Assembly: GCA_049487715.1 (NCBI GenBank)
Contig: CP150568.1
Location: 1 to 64,000, forward strand
From: Pycnococcus provasolii
Taxonomy: Eukaryota > Chlorophyta > Pseudoscourfieldiophyceae > Pseudoscourfieldiales
Direction of reading: 5' to 3'
Length of the DNA: 64,000 nucleotides
Position numbers and translations under genes: made by a program. This document shows, piece by piece, positions 9,830-18,275 of this stretch (positions are counted from its first letter, which is position 1; every line of letters starts with the position of its first letter). The notes below the pieces were generated by a model. That model had not been told where the DNA came from. It saw only the letters and a program-made list of their open reading frames with translations, and ran no database searches.

Positions 9830-11238
9830 GAGGATGGCTGTGTCGAAGCTGGTGCCGTTGACGCGGCAGCAGCCTTTGATGCTGCTGCGGCTGCCGCGGC
9901 GGCAGCGCCGTGCTCAAAGTGCCACTCCAGCGCGACTTCCACTGCAACCGAACCAGTCTCGCCGAGAGCGCACTCAGCTTCCGCACGCGAAAGGCCCATC
10001 TCGAGAAGATGTTCGAGCATCTTTTGGTTTACCCGATACGTGCGTCTCCGTTTTGCTGAAGGCGACGAGGGACCACCACCTGCATGGTATGTGCCGGCCG
10101 CGGCATCATCAGCCGTATCAGCAGACTCGGGAATGCCAAGCTCGCCGCGTCGATTGGAGCCCCATGCGAGCAGGCTTCCCGCGGCTGTGATGCAGGCTGA
10201 GTGAGCCCCTCCTGCCGCAACGCGAACCACCGGAACTCCCCAAAGCTCGCCGAGCTCTATAGGCGAACGAACATCCTCGCAGTGACCCACACCGAGCTGA
10301 CCCTCCGCGTTTCCACCCCACGCAAATACACTTGCACTGGCGGTGACCACTAGCGTGTGCGTCGCACCGCAAGCTACCTGAGCCACGCTGATGCCCTTCA
10401 GCGCTGGGACCACGCGCGGTCTCGCAATGCGCTTCTCGGTAGCGTCGGTTCCATGTCCGCAAGCGCCGTGCTCGTCGCAGCCCCACGTGATGAGCTCGCC
10501 ACCGGCAGAGCACGAACCGCTCTTACCCTCAACCACCACGGCGGTGTGGTCGCCACCGCAACTCACCGCGAGCGCGCGCATGCCGTCGAGTGCCTGCACG
10601 CGTCGCGGCACGGCTAACATACCAGCGCTGCGCTCCTCCTGCGGAACAACGCTTTGCGCGCCTCCCAGCTGACCCAGTTCAAAGCTTCCCCACGCGTAAA
10701 CGTCGCCGCTCTCACTCACGCCCGCGGCGTGAGCGTCTCCAAAGTCAACAGCTGCCCACTGCCGTACGCCCACGAGCGCCATGACTGTCGCATTTCGGTC
10801 CGCAGCAGAGCCAGTGCCAAGCTGCCCTGAAGATGAGCAGCCGACTGCGAATGCGGATGCGACTGCAAACTCGTCGTCGAAGGCACTCCCGCTCGTGTCG
10901 TTGGGCGCGGCGACAGAGGTGGCGGCGGCGGCGTCAGCGCTGACTTTGGCGACGAGTGAAGCGGGCGTGGTATTTGAGCGAAGCAGCGGCCTCGGCGTCA
11001 CAATAGCTGCAGCGGGTAACGAGTTCGCAGGAGGTAGCTGGTGATGCGCCGATGTAGGTGTCGCGAGCCCCTCCCCGCTGCTGATGTTCTGCGACGACGT
11101 AAGCCGGGAAGGCGTGGCGAGTCCCGCCGAGCTGAGCTCTGCAGCCTTCACCTCCGAGTCCGACGGCATCCACCTCTCGTCTTCATCGCCGGCGTCGTCG
11201 AGTTCCATGGACGCCGTCGCGCGAGGCAGGAGAGGCAT
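6748..11238 (-). CDS. RCC1-repeat, UBA and HECT domain E3 ubiquitin ligase (HERC-like)
   Basis: Length 1496 residues, intronless. The N-terminal about 120 residues are low complexity. RCC1-type beta-propeller blades follow (AWGSFELGQLGG, AWGGNAEGQLGVG, AWGSNRRGELG), interrupted at about 403-447 by a UBA-like helix bundle (LEHLLEMGLSRAEAECAL) and a poly-Q run, then resume to about 640. The middle is helical without recognised domains and has a poly-G run. The C-terminal HECT domain (about 1120-1496) has VHFIGEEGVDAGGVQKEFF and the catalytic Cys in LPTSHTCFNYLLLP, and ends GFGLR as HECT ligases usually do. It should accept ubiquitin from an E2 and pass it to substrates chosen by the propeller; the substrate is unknown. 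Divergent from pyruvate kinase. Confidence 0.92.
9797..9831 (+). repeat. CTG trinucleotide run encoding poly-Q
   Basis: About eleven CTG units on the plus strand, read as CAG on the coding minus strand, give a poly-glutamine linker between RCC1 blades of the HERC-like ligase. A second low-complexity run at 8155-8190 (CCA/CCG) encodes poly-G in the same protein. Confidence 0.85.
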
Positions 11239-11540
11239 GCCGGTCGGAAAGCAGGCTGTCCCGTGGTGGCGTTTGGGGAGGAGGAAGAGGGGAAGAGGAA
11301 GAGGAAGGGGGAAGGGAAGGGTGGGGTAGGCAGACGGGCCCCTTCCCTATTCCCTTCCCGGCTGCCCGGTCCGGTGGGCGGTGGGATGGCACCGCGCCGC
11401 TTTGCCTTGGCCTGGCCTGCCCTCCCTCTCCCTCGCCAGAAGGAAAGGCTCGTCCGACCCGGGCGGCGTATTTCTACCAACATACCACGTACAGCACACA
11501 CACACTTGAGTTCCCCCCTCCCACCCTCCCCTCCCGCGCC
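11239..11540. promoter_or_regulatory. Divergent spacer, HERC-like ligase / pyruvate kinase
   Basis: A purine-rich tract (GGAGGAAGAGG-type, 11276-11335) is followed by pyrimidine-rich sequence up to the pyruvate kinase ATG. The open frames across it are low complexity (RKRGRGRGRG-like) and are not called. No other element recognised. Confidence 0.4.
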
Positions 11541-13316
11541 ATGTCGAGCATGAGGCGCGTCGGCTCGCTCATGAACGTCGAATCCGAGGTGTCGTTCGCA
11601 AACGTCTCCATCGAGCGGATATGCTCGCCAGCACCGAATAAGGTGGATACCAGGCTTGGCACGAAGGTAATATGCACCCTCGGGCCGAAGAGCTCGTCCG
11701 TTCCTGTGCTTGCCAAAATGCTGCGAGCGGGTATGAGTGTCGCAAGATTCGACTTCTCGTACGGAGATCACGCATATCACCAGAGAATGCTTGACAACTT
11801 GCGCGCGGCGATGAAAAAAACTGGCATCAACTGCGCAACGATGCTTGACACGAGAGGGCCGGAACTTGTCGTGCTCGGATATGAAAGGGCGCACCCCATC
11901 ACGCTCACTGCGGGGAAGAACATTCGCGTTAGCGGAACGGCGGTTCACCACGCACCGTCGCCAGTAGCCTCGCCATACAAGGCCGCAGCAGCTGCGGAAC
12001 CAGCTTCGCCTGTCGAGCTCGACGAGAACGGCGTTCCCGTCGAGCGTGGTGCGTATGAACGAGCGACGAGCAAAAGCCTGACCATCAACTGGCCGGATGT
12101 CGTTTCTGGCGTTCCGGTGGGAGCGCAGATTTTCATCGGTCCATACCTGTACACTGGATCGGAGACCAGCAGCGCTTACCTTGAGGTTGTTGGCTACGAC
12201 GGAGACGCACTCGTGTGCAAGTGCCTGAACGACACTGTCCTTGGTGGTGCCGTCATCCTAACGGTCATGGTTTGCAACGCTGAGGTGCCGTTTCCCGTCA
12301 TGAGCGCGAGAGACGAGCATGACATTGCAACTTGGGGCAAGAAGAACAAGATCGACTATCTGAGCCTTTCGTTCACGCGAAGCGTCGCCGACGTGCAGCA
12401 CGCAAGGCAGGTTCTCGCCCGCCACGGCATGGAGCATATCATGATTATTGCGAAGATTGAGAACCTTGCCGGCCTAAACGAGTTCGACAACATCTTGAGT
12501 GTCGCAGATGGCATTGTTTTCAGCCGAGGCAATCTTGGCATGGAGGTGAGAGAGGAGAAGATGTTTCGCGTTCAGAAGCACGTGATTCACAGATGCAATG
12601 AGGAGGGCAAGCCCGTGGTCATTACACGTGTCGTCGACTCGATGGTGAACGCGCCGCGCCCAACGCGTGCGGAGGCTACGGACGTCGCGAATGCCGTGCT
12701 CGATGGCTGCGACGCCATCATGCTCGGTGCGGAAACGACGCGTGGCATTGATCCTGTGATGGCGACGGAAACGCTCATCACCATCTCCCAGGAAGCTAGG
12801 CAGATGTACGATCACAACGGCCACTACGTTCGCGTCATGGACAGGGCTGCGGGAGGCAGCGCGATGAGCAATTGGAACGACCAGCGCGGGATGGAGAACT
12901 CCATGTCTGAGATGGAGGCGCTCGCATCGAGCGCCGTGCGTGCAGCGGACAAGAGCGGCGCAAAGCTCATCATCTGTTACACGCGCTCAGGGAATGCGGC
13001 CCGGCTACTTGCAAAGTACAAGCCGCCCGTGCCGGTGCTGACGTACGTTGTGCCCACGCTGCACAACGACGGTCTGCGCTGGCAATTCCGTGGCGACTCG
13101 GTCGCGCGACAGATGCTGATTATGCATGGCCTCGTGCCCGTGCTTGCGGACCCGAGCGTGGCCACAGAGGAGGCGTTCACGAGCGACAGCGGCCCTCTCT
13201 TGGACGAATCGATTCGCCACGCCGTCAACGAGGGCCTTTGCACATACGGCGACACGGTCGTGGTGAGCCAAAAACTTGGTCGGCACGCCGTGGTACAGGT
13301 TCTGAACGTCGAGTGA
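11541..13316 (+). CDS. Pyruvate kinase, plant cytosolic type
   Basis: Length 591 residues. Converts phosphoenolpyruvate and ADP to pyruvate and ATP in glycolysis. TKVICTLGPKSS is the N-terminal barrel strand; ARFDFSYG, MLDTRGPEL, IIAKIENLAGL, FSRGNLGMEV, ITRVVDSMVNAPRPTRAEAT and DAIMLGAETTRG are the active-site and metal-binding motifs. The FDFS and RGNLG forms are typical of plant cytosolic isozymes, so this looks like a native green-lineage gene. There is a low-complexity insertion in the B domain (VASPYKAAAAAEPASP). No transit peptide is evident. It is separated from the PGK/gapJ/arsJ genes by the HERC-like ligase, so its closeness to them is probably chance. Confidence 0.96.
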   Translation: MSSMRRVGSLMNVESEVSFANVSIERICSPAPNKVDTRLGTKVICTLGPKSSSVPVLAKMLRAGMSVARFDFSYGDHAYHQRMLDNLRAAMKKTGINCATMLDTRGPELVVLGYERAHPITLTAGKNIRVSGTAVHHAPSPVASPYKAAAAAEPASPVELDENGVPVERGAYERATSKSLTINWPDVVSGVPVGAQIFIGPYLYTGSETSSAYLEVVGYDGDALVCKCLNDTVLGGAVILTVMVCNAEVPFPVMSARDEHDIATWGKKNKIDYLSLSFTRSVADVQHARQVLARHGMEHIMIIAKIENLAGLNEFDNILSVADGIVFSRGNLGMEVREEKMFRVQKHVIHRCNEEGKPVVITRVVDSMVNAPRPTRAEATDVANAVLDGCDAIMLGAETTRGIDPVMATETLITISQEARQMYDHNGHYVRVMDRAAGGSAMSNWNDQRGMENSMSEMEALASSAVRAADKSGAKLIICYTRSGNAARLLAKYKPPVPVLTYVVPTLHNDGLRWQFRGDSVARQMLIMHGLVPVLADPSVATEEAFTSDSGPLLDESIRHAVNEGLCTYGDTVVVSQKLGRHAVVQVLNVE

Positions 13317-13423
13317 TGCGACGGTGGGAGTGGACGACCGCCGGACAAAGTAACTCACGTTTGATTACTCAGTGAGCGATCTTAAGATATAATCTTTTCA
13401 TAATCCTGGTGTTGAACGAGACG

Positions 13424-14011
13424 TCACCTCTTGCCCTCGCTTGCGAGTCTCAGGACTTCGCCACCTGCGACGGAGTTTGCACCCGCGATGAGAGTCAGGT
13501 AGTAGACGATGGCGACAGTGCGCTGCAGCCACATCAATGTCGTAGCTGTTGTGACAATGCCGCCCGCCGAGGCTGTGTTGCCGAGGTCCCAGACGGCAGC
13601 GTGCGGTACGCCGCCCGAGCGCAGTACGATGCGGTGACACCGTTGTGCAAGCAGCGTGACGAAGTGCGCCGTGGTTGCCATTAAGCCCGCCTGTGCCCAC
13701 GTGAGTCCAAGTCGAGGTGGAAAGAGTGACGGCCCAGCTTGCGCGTATGCAATATTTGACGGCGCTTCCCTATCCCCCGATACGACGCGCGACACGACAA
13801 GAAAGTACGCGAGCGCGGTCCCGAACACCAGTGCCACTTGAAGGCACACATAGAACGCAATGAGCGACCCTCTCGACGACTCGAGTGGGTCTGTGTAGGC
13901 GGCCGCTATGCAGTCGAGTGCCACCGTGACGTAGAGCATGGCGAGCTTGGAGTGGAACGAAGGCTCGACGCGAACGGCAGGCTTGCTGCGCGCGGAGCTG
14001 GCAGTCGGCAT
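13424..14011 (-). CDS. Four-helix membrane protein, possibly TMEM138-like
   Basis: Length 195 residues from ATG 14011; the frame also extends to 14110 through a proline-rich stretch judged non-coding. About four hydrophobic segments are visible (FHSKLAMLYVTVALDCIAAA, FYVCLQVALVFGTALAYFLV, LTWAQAGLMATTAHFVTLLA, WLQRTVAIVYYLTLIAGA). Length, helix spacing and the ending QRTVAIVYY...GGE resemble TMEM138, a ciliary transition-zone protein (QRLAAVLYCYFY...GDP). That fits other flagellar genes in the window, but the similarity is weak and by eye only. It lies tail-to-tail with pyruvate kinase. Confidence 0.55.
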   Translation of the reverse strand: MPTASSARSKPAVRVEPSFHSKLAMLYVTVALDCIAAAYTDPLESSRGSLIAFYVCLQVALVFGTALAYFLVVSRVVSGDREAPSNIAYAQAGPSLFPPRLGLTWAQAGLMATTAHFVTLLAQRCHRIVLRSGGVPHAAVWDLGNTASAGGIVTTATTLMWLQRTVAIVYYLTLIAGANSVAGGEVLRLASEGKR

Positions 14012-14299
14012 GGCGCGAGACTTTGAACCAGTTTCTTTGAACGTGCAAGGCGGGGAACTACGAGGGGGGAAGGGGGAGGGGGGGAAGGGCGGGGAGGGAG
14101 TCGCGCACACCGAACCTTACGTAATTGGTCGAGGGCCCCACGAAACCTCCGCCGGTTAAGGGCGGGTCAAAAGGTCGAGTGCCACTCAGAACTAGGAGTC
14201 AATCTCTGTATTGGCAAGTCGAAAAAAAGAGCTCTCATTACGGAGGTACCCAAACAACACAGCACGCCGGCAGAGCGCGGCCGTCCCTTCACCTCGCGC

Positions 14300-15304
14300 T
14301 CAGCTTCCGGCGATGGACTTGATCGTCTTCGACTCGCGTAGAGGCGCCTGCTGATATGCCGTGCCGGCGGACAAGCACACAAACAGCGCGACGAGGCCCA
14401 TCGGCGAGCTGTGCTTGTCCCACATCAAACAGTTGATGATGATTGTCGCAAACTTGCAGCAGATACCCACAACCGTGAAGGACGTCGCACTCACCAGACC
14501 GCGGAGCCAAAACTGACTGTAAGACATTCCAACGCCGCAAAGGCAGCTGGCGACAAGTGCGAGCACCGAGTAGCTGTTCCAGTCAAACGTGCCAAGGTCC
14601 ACGTGCTCTTTATACAAGAGGCCCATGAAGATAGCTGGTGGTATGGCAAGGGAGTTCGTGTAGTACACTCGTCCCCAGTTGGACATCGCAACCGTGTCGC
14701 ACACGTGCTTGATGTACAGCTGGTCGAAACAGAAGACGACGTACCAAGCTGCGACGTAGCTGTACGCCTTCATTTCAAACTCCGCATCCGCCATCACGTA
14801 TCCAACCGCACCACACAATACGAGAATCAGAGAAGCCCAAGATCTGAGCGTTGGAAGTTGCCTTCCCAGGCACAGGTAGTCAAGCACGCTGATGACGATC
14901 GGAGTTGAGCTGCGGAACACGATAAACGTGTCGACGTTCGCGTACTGCAGAACCTTAAGGTTTGTGAAGACGGCTCCCAGAAAGGCGAACACGACGAGCA
15001 GGAAAGGCTTCACTTTCGCCCACTCGAGTGGCTCCGCGCTGATGATTCCAGCTTGGCTGGACATCCATACGGTCGCCGCTGTGGTGAAGAGCTGAAAGGT
15101 GAGCACCGTTCCCGGCGCCGGTAGGAAGTGCACCGCGAGTTTGTTCACGATCAGCATCAAGCTGGACGCGGTTGCATAGGCGGCGATCGCGAGTGCGACC
15201 TGCACGTTGTTCCTCGACGCCGCGGCGGCTGAGGACTCCGCCTTGTCGCCTGAGTTGCTGAGGTTGATCGTGATCTGCGCCTTGCCCTTCTCCATGGCTG
15301 CCAT
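14300..15304 (-). CDS. Nucleotide-sugar transporter, GONST/KT family (GDP-sugar likely)
   Basis: Length 334 residues with about ten hydrophobic segments, a drug/metabolite-transporter-type Golgi antiporter. SLMLIVNKLAVHFLPAPGTV near the start, VFRSSTPIVISVLDYLCLGR mid-protein and YIKHVCDTVAMSNWGRVYY in the second half parallel the GDP-mannose/GDP-fucose transporter branch (plant GONST proteins: FRNTTP..., IKxVTDxVxxxxWG). Such proteins bring the nucleotide sugar into the Golgi lumen in exchange for the nucleoside monophosphate. The window also encodes a GT10 fucosyltransferase (18276-19844) that would need GDP-fucose; a link is inferred only. Exact sugar specificity cannot be read. Confidence 0.82.
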   Translation of the reverse strand: MAAMEKGKAQITINLSNSGDKAESSAAAASRNNVQVALAIAAYATASSLMLIVNKLAVHFLPAPGTVLTFQLFTTAATVWMSSQAGIISAEPLEWAKVKPFLLVVFAFLGAVFTNLKVLQYANVDTFIVFRSSTPIVISVLDYLCLGRQLPTLRSWASLILVLCGAVGYVMADAEFEMKAYSYVAAWYVVFCFDQLYIKHVCDTVAMSNWGRVYYTNSLAIPPAIFMGLLYKEHVDLGTFDWNSYSVLALVASCLCGVGMSYSQFWLRGLVSATSFTVVGICCKFATIIINCLMWDKHSSPMGLVALFVCLSAGTAYQQAPLRESKTIKSIAGS

Positions 15305-15654
15305 CTAGCCAAGGGTGGTGTTTCAAAGGGGCCGGCGGGAGGGGAGCACGAGAGGGGAGGCGGAGAGAGGTTGAGGGCCCCCCCTCCTTCCCCCCATCCG
15401 ACGACTCCAAAAAATTAGGCCGCCACACGCACAAAACGAACGAGCAAATCCACCGGGCAGTTGGGCAGTTGGGCACGAGCCTCATGATGTGCAACGAATC
15501 AACGGGTCGCAACAGGCGCTGCGGAGCGCGATTGGGGTGCCACCCTTAGACGGAGTGACAAAAGCCTGCGCCTTTTGACGCGGCCTCCCCCAAGGTTCCC
15601 GCAGTTCCAGCACTCTCACTCGCACGCAAGGCAAGACGCGCTCGCCGTTCCGCT
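15305..15654. promoter_or_regulatory. Divergent spacer, transporter / coiled-coil protein
   Basis: GA/CT-rich with short direct repeats (GGGCAGTTGGGCAGTTGGGC at about 15457-15476). No ORF of merit and no recognised element. Confidence 0.35.
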
Positions 15655-16404
15655 ATGGCTGCAAGCCCACTTGCAATGCTGCGCGAGCACTGGCCGAAGC
15701 TCGCCGCAACCGCGATACTGATCCTGTTCGGCGTGCTCGCCTTGCAGCACCAGAGAGAGAGCGCGAAGCAGTCCGAGACGTCAATGAGCAAAATCATACA
15801 CGACTACGACAGCAAGGAGTGCGCACGTCTCCTCGAAGAGCAGCAGTCGCAGGACGATCAGATCCTTGCCGCTCAGCGCGCAAACCTCGAGGAGGAGAAG
15901 AGGCGCGCGGCGGAAGCGGCGACGGACGCGCGGTACGCGCACAACAAAAAACACGACGCAACCCAACGGATGGATCGCTTGCGAAACGAGTTGGCCGCGA
16001 AGGATAAGCAGATCCGAAGCCTGCAGGAGCGGCTGAGCCAGTGCATCGTCGACAACAAGTCGCTCCGAGAAAAGGCGGAGGGTGCGGTGGGACTGCAAGA
16101 CGAGCTCATGCGAAAGGTGCAGGATCAGGATGAGAAGTTAAGCCAGGTGGAGGGTATCACGGACACCTTCAAGTTCCTCTCGGACGAGTACAAGGAGAGC
16201 AAGACGCGCGAGGTGAGCGGCGAGGGGCCATACCGGAACAACACTGATTCGAACGAGCGAGCTCGCGCGTCCAAATTTGACGCAGTGAAGCGCACGGAGG
16301 AGGCGTCGGCTGAGTCGCGAGCGCAAGCTGACCAGGAAGCGAAGGAGTTGGAGGCAGTGCGCGCGGCGGGGGGCATGGCCAACGCTGAGCAGGCTGGAAG
16401 GTAG
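15655..16404 (+). CDS. Single-pass membrane coiled-coil protein, unknown
   Basis: Length 249 residues. A short N-terminus is followed by one membrane segment (LAATAILILFGVLAL, about residues 17-31), then heptad-rich, charged sequence (about 40-180) suggesting a parallel coiled coil on one face of a membrane. The C-terminal third is Ala/Glu-rich and probably disordered. A type II topology of Golgi-glycosyltransferase or golgin-like style is possible, but no catalytic domain is present. Function not recognised. It lies 117 bp upstream of another plus-strand unknown, one of only four same-strand neighbour pairs in the window. Confidence 0.75.
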   Translation: MAASPLAMLREHWPKLAATAILILFGVLALQHQRESAKQSETSMSKIIHDYDSKECARLLEEQQSQDDQILAAQRANLEEEKRRAAEAATDARYAHNKKHDATQRMDRLRNELAAKDKQIRSLQERLSQCIVDNKSLREKAEGAVGLQDELMRKVQDQDEKLSQVEGITDTFKFLSDEYKESKTREVSGEGPYRNNTDSNERARASKFDAVKRTEEASAESRAQADQEAKELEAVRAAGGMANAEQAGR

Positions 16405-16521
16405 TGCCTGGTGGGGTGCAAGGCGGAATTCCGCGTGAAACCCCGAGTGTCAAACCCCGCTCTTCTCCTCCCCTGAACCCTTCCCCTCTGCTGTCTGCGT
16501 TTCCCGCCCCAAACGCCAAGC

Positions 16522-17925
16522 ATGGGGCCCACGCCAACGCCCACGCGCATGGACGTCGGCGACGGGGCACGGCTCGCGCTCCAGATACTTCGCGGACACA
16601 ACCCGCCTAAGCTTCCACCGTCGCTGGCGCTCGTGTCGTCCGTCGTCGAAGGTTTGGCATCCGACGGAGAGGACGTGGCGTCGGGTGAACCTTCGCCCAC
16701 GCTGCTTGCGCTCGCGATGTTCGCGCGATGCCTTCACGTCGAGGAACGCAGGGGAGCACTAGTCGGCGCGACGAAGTTCGTCACAAGACTTGCGGCAAAA
16801 CGCGTGGTGCCACGTGGTTCCGCGAGCGCATGGCTGGTAAACCACGTGCTCGCATGCGCAGTACGCCTGCTCCAGCACGACGACTCCGAGCACGGTGAGA
16901 TGTGCGCGAGACTCAACTCTGCGCTTGACTCCCTCGGAGTTGTTGCGTACGGCGCCGCGGCGCTGCATAGCGCCGCGGCACGTGGCGATGCGGACGCCGC
17001 AGACGCTGCGGTGGACCTCCTGGATGCTTGCGCGTCGCGTGTCGGAGGCGACCGGGCAGTGGAGATGCTCATGGCTTTTGCAGTCAGCTCCACCGACGAC
17101 GGTGCACCCGACGACGATGCGGACGTCGCACTCGCCGCAGCTGTTTCTGTTGCGCGCGGGGGTGTTGAAAGTGCCGCGCGGCGGCCTGGCGAAGGAGGGC
17201 TGGTAGCGGTGCGCTCCCGAGCGCGCCGGGCGGTGCTCCGCGCGGGAAGTGTGCCAGGCGCGTCAGAGATGCAGCTCACGGCTGCCGTGACACAACTTGA
17301 CCAAGCCACAGCTGCAGAGCGTTCACGTCACCTGGCGGCGCTGGCGTTGCGTGTCGCGGCAACCGAACATTCGGAGAGGTTGGCGACGACGGCAGTCGCG
17401 ACGCTCTCGCAAGCTGCGGAGGTGCTGAATGGTGGTTCTAGCCCCTACGGTGTGCGAGAGGAGCGCGCGCTTGCCCTGTTGGATACATGCATTACGGCCG
17501 TGTCCGCGCTTGTTGCCGCAGTTGCAGAACGCGGCGACGACAACTTGCCCACTGCGCTAGAACAATTGCGTGCTTTGGCTGACAACCTTGTGAATGCGGT
17601 GGCGGTGAGTCAGCCGCTCGGCGGCACGCTGTCGCGGTGTTGGGAGCTGAGAGCGTTACTTTCCTACACTCCTCCAATGGTGGTTCCAGAACCTCGTGCG
17701 GATCAGCGGGACGAAGATCAGCGGGGCGGAGAGCAGCGTCCGCCTGATCCCTACGAGGATCTAGAGCCAATGGAAGATTGGGAGGACGACGACGAAGACG
17801 ACGACGACGATGACGATGACGAAGATGATGATGATGAAGAAGATGAAGAAGATGAAGATGAAGATGACGAAGACGACGAAGACGGCGAAGATGAAGATGA
17901 AGATGTCGAAGACGAAGACGACTGA
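16522..17925 (+). CDS. Helical protein with acidic tail, unknown
   Basis: Length 467 residues. About 390 residues of Ala/Leu/Val-rich, mainly helical sequence without a recognised motif (perhaps ARM/HEAT-like) are followed by an almost purely Asp/Glu tail of about 55 residues (17770-17922, GAC/GAA/GAT repeats). Acidic tails of this kind are common on nuclear, histone-binding or ribosome-biogenesis factors, but nothing more specific is visible. The stop is followed by AATAAA-like sequence (17938-17950). Confidence 0.72.
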   Translation: MGPTPTPTRMDVGDGARLALQILRGHNPPKLPPSLALVSSVVEGLASDGEDVASGEPSPTLLALAMFARCLHVEERRGALVGATKFVTRLAAKRVVPRGSASAWLVNHVLACAVRLLQHDDSEHGEMCARLNSALDSLGVVAYGAAALHSAAARGDADAADAAVDLLDACASRVGGDRAVEMLMAFAVSSTDDGAPDDDADVALAAAVSVARGGVESAARRPGEGGLVAVRSRARRAVLRAGSVPGASEMQLTAAVTQLDQATAAERSRHLAALALRVAATEHSERLATTAVATLSQAAEVLNGGSSPYGVREERALALLDTCITAVSALVAAVAERGDDNLPTALEQLRALADNLVNAVAVSQPLGGTLSRCWELRALLSYTPPMVVPEPRADQRDEDQRGGEQRPPDPYEDLEPMEDWEDDDEDDDDDDDDEDDDDEEDEEDEDEDDEDDEDGEDEDEDVEDEDD

Positions 17926-18275
17926 TTTAGATTGGTGTAATAATAAAATTTTGTGAAATATTTTGAAATGAATGGTTTGCTGAATTGCTCTCCCCAATCC
18001 CCGACGTAGGAAGGGTAACCTTCCCAGGGTTGACCCTTCTGGTGACCCGGTCAACTATCCCGGCCGTGCCAGAGTCCAGACTGCCCGCCATTGCACTGAA
18101 CTATAAATGTTTTACGCGCGACGCCATGCCGAATCGACAATGCAAATACCTGCGACACTGCAAACACATACATGCTTCGCTAGAAGAGGGTGTCATTGAA
18201 CAAGAAGAGCTGTTCGCGTTGAAGTTTGCGCAAGTACACGAATACGCAAGTAAGTTACAATCGACCTAGAGAAAA
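17926..18275. other. Convergent spacer with a possible small gene
   Basis: Contains a candidate 47-residue frame from ATG 18126 to 18269, starting MPNRQCKYLRHCKHIHASL. It is preceded by CTATAAAT (18102-18109), and GTAAGT, a good 5' splice consensus, lies at 18249-18254 within its last codons. Too short to assign and possibly fortuitous. An AATAAA-like signal for the upstream gene lies at 17938-17950. Confidence 0.25.

Noticed and set aside
11541-13316. Pyruvate kinase as part of an arsenate/glycolysis cluster with PGK and gapJ
   Set aside because: It is a plant-type cytosolic enzyme, separated from the cluster by a 4.5 kb ligase gene; closeness is best read as chance.
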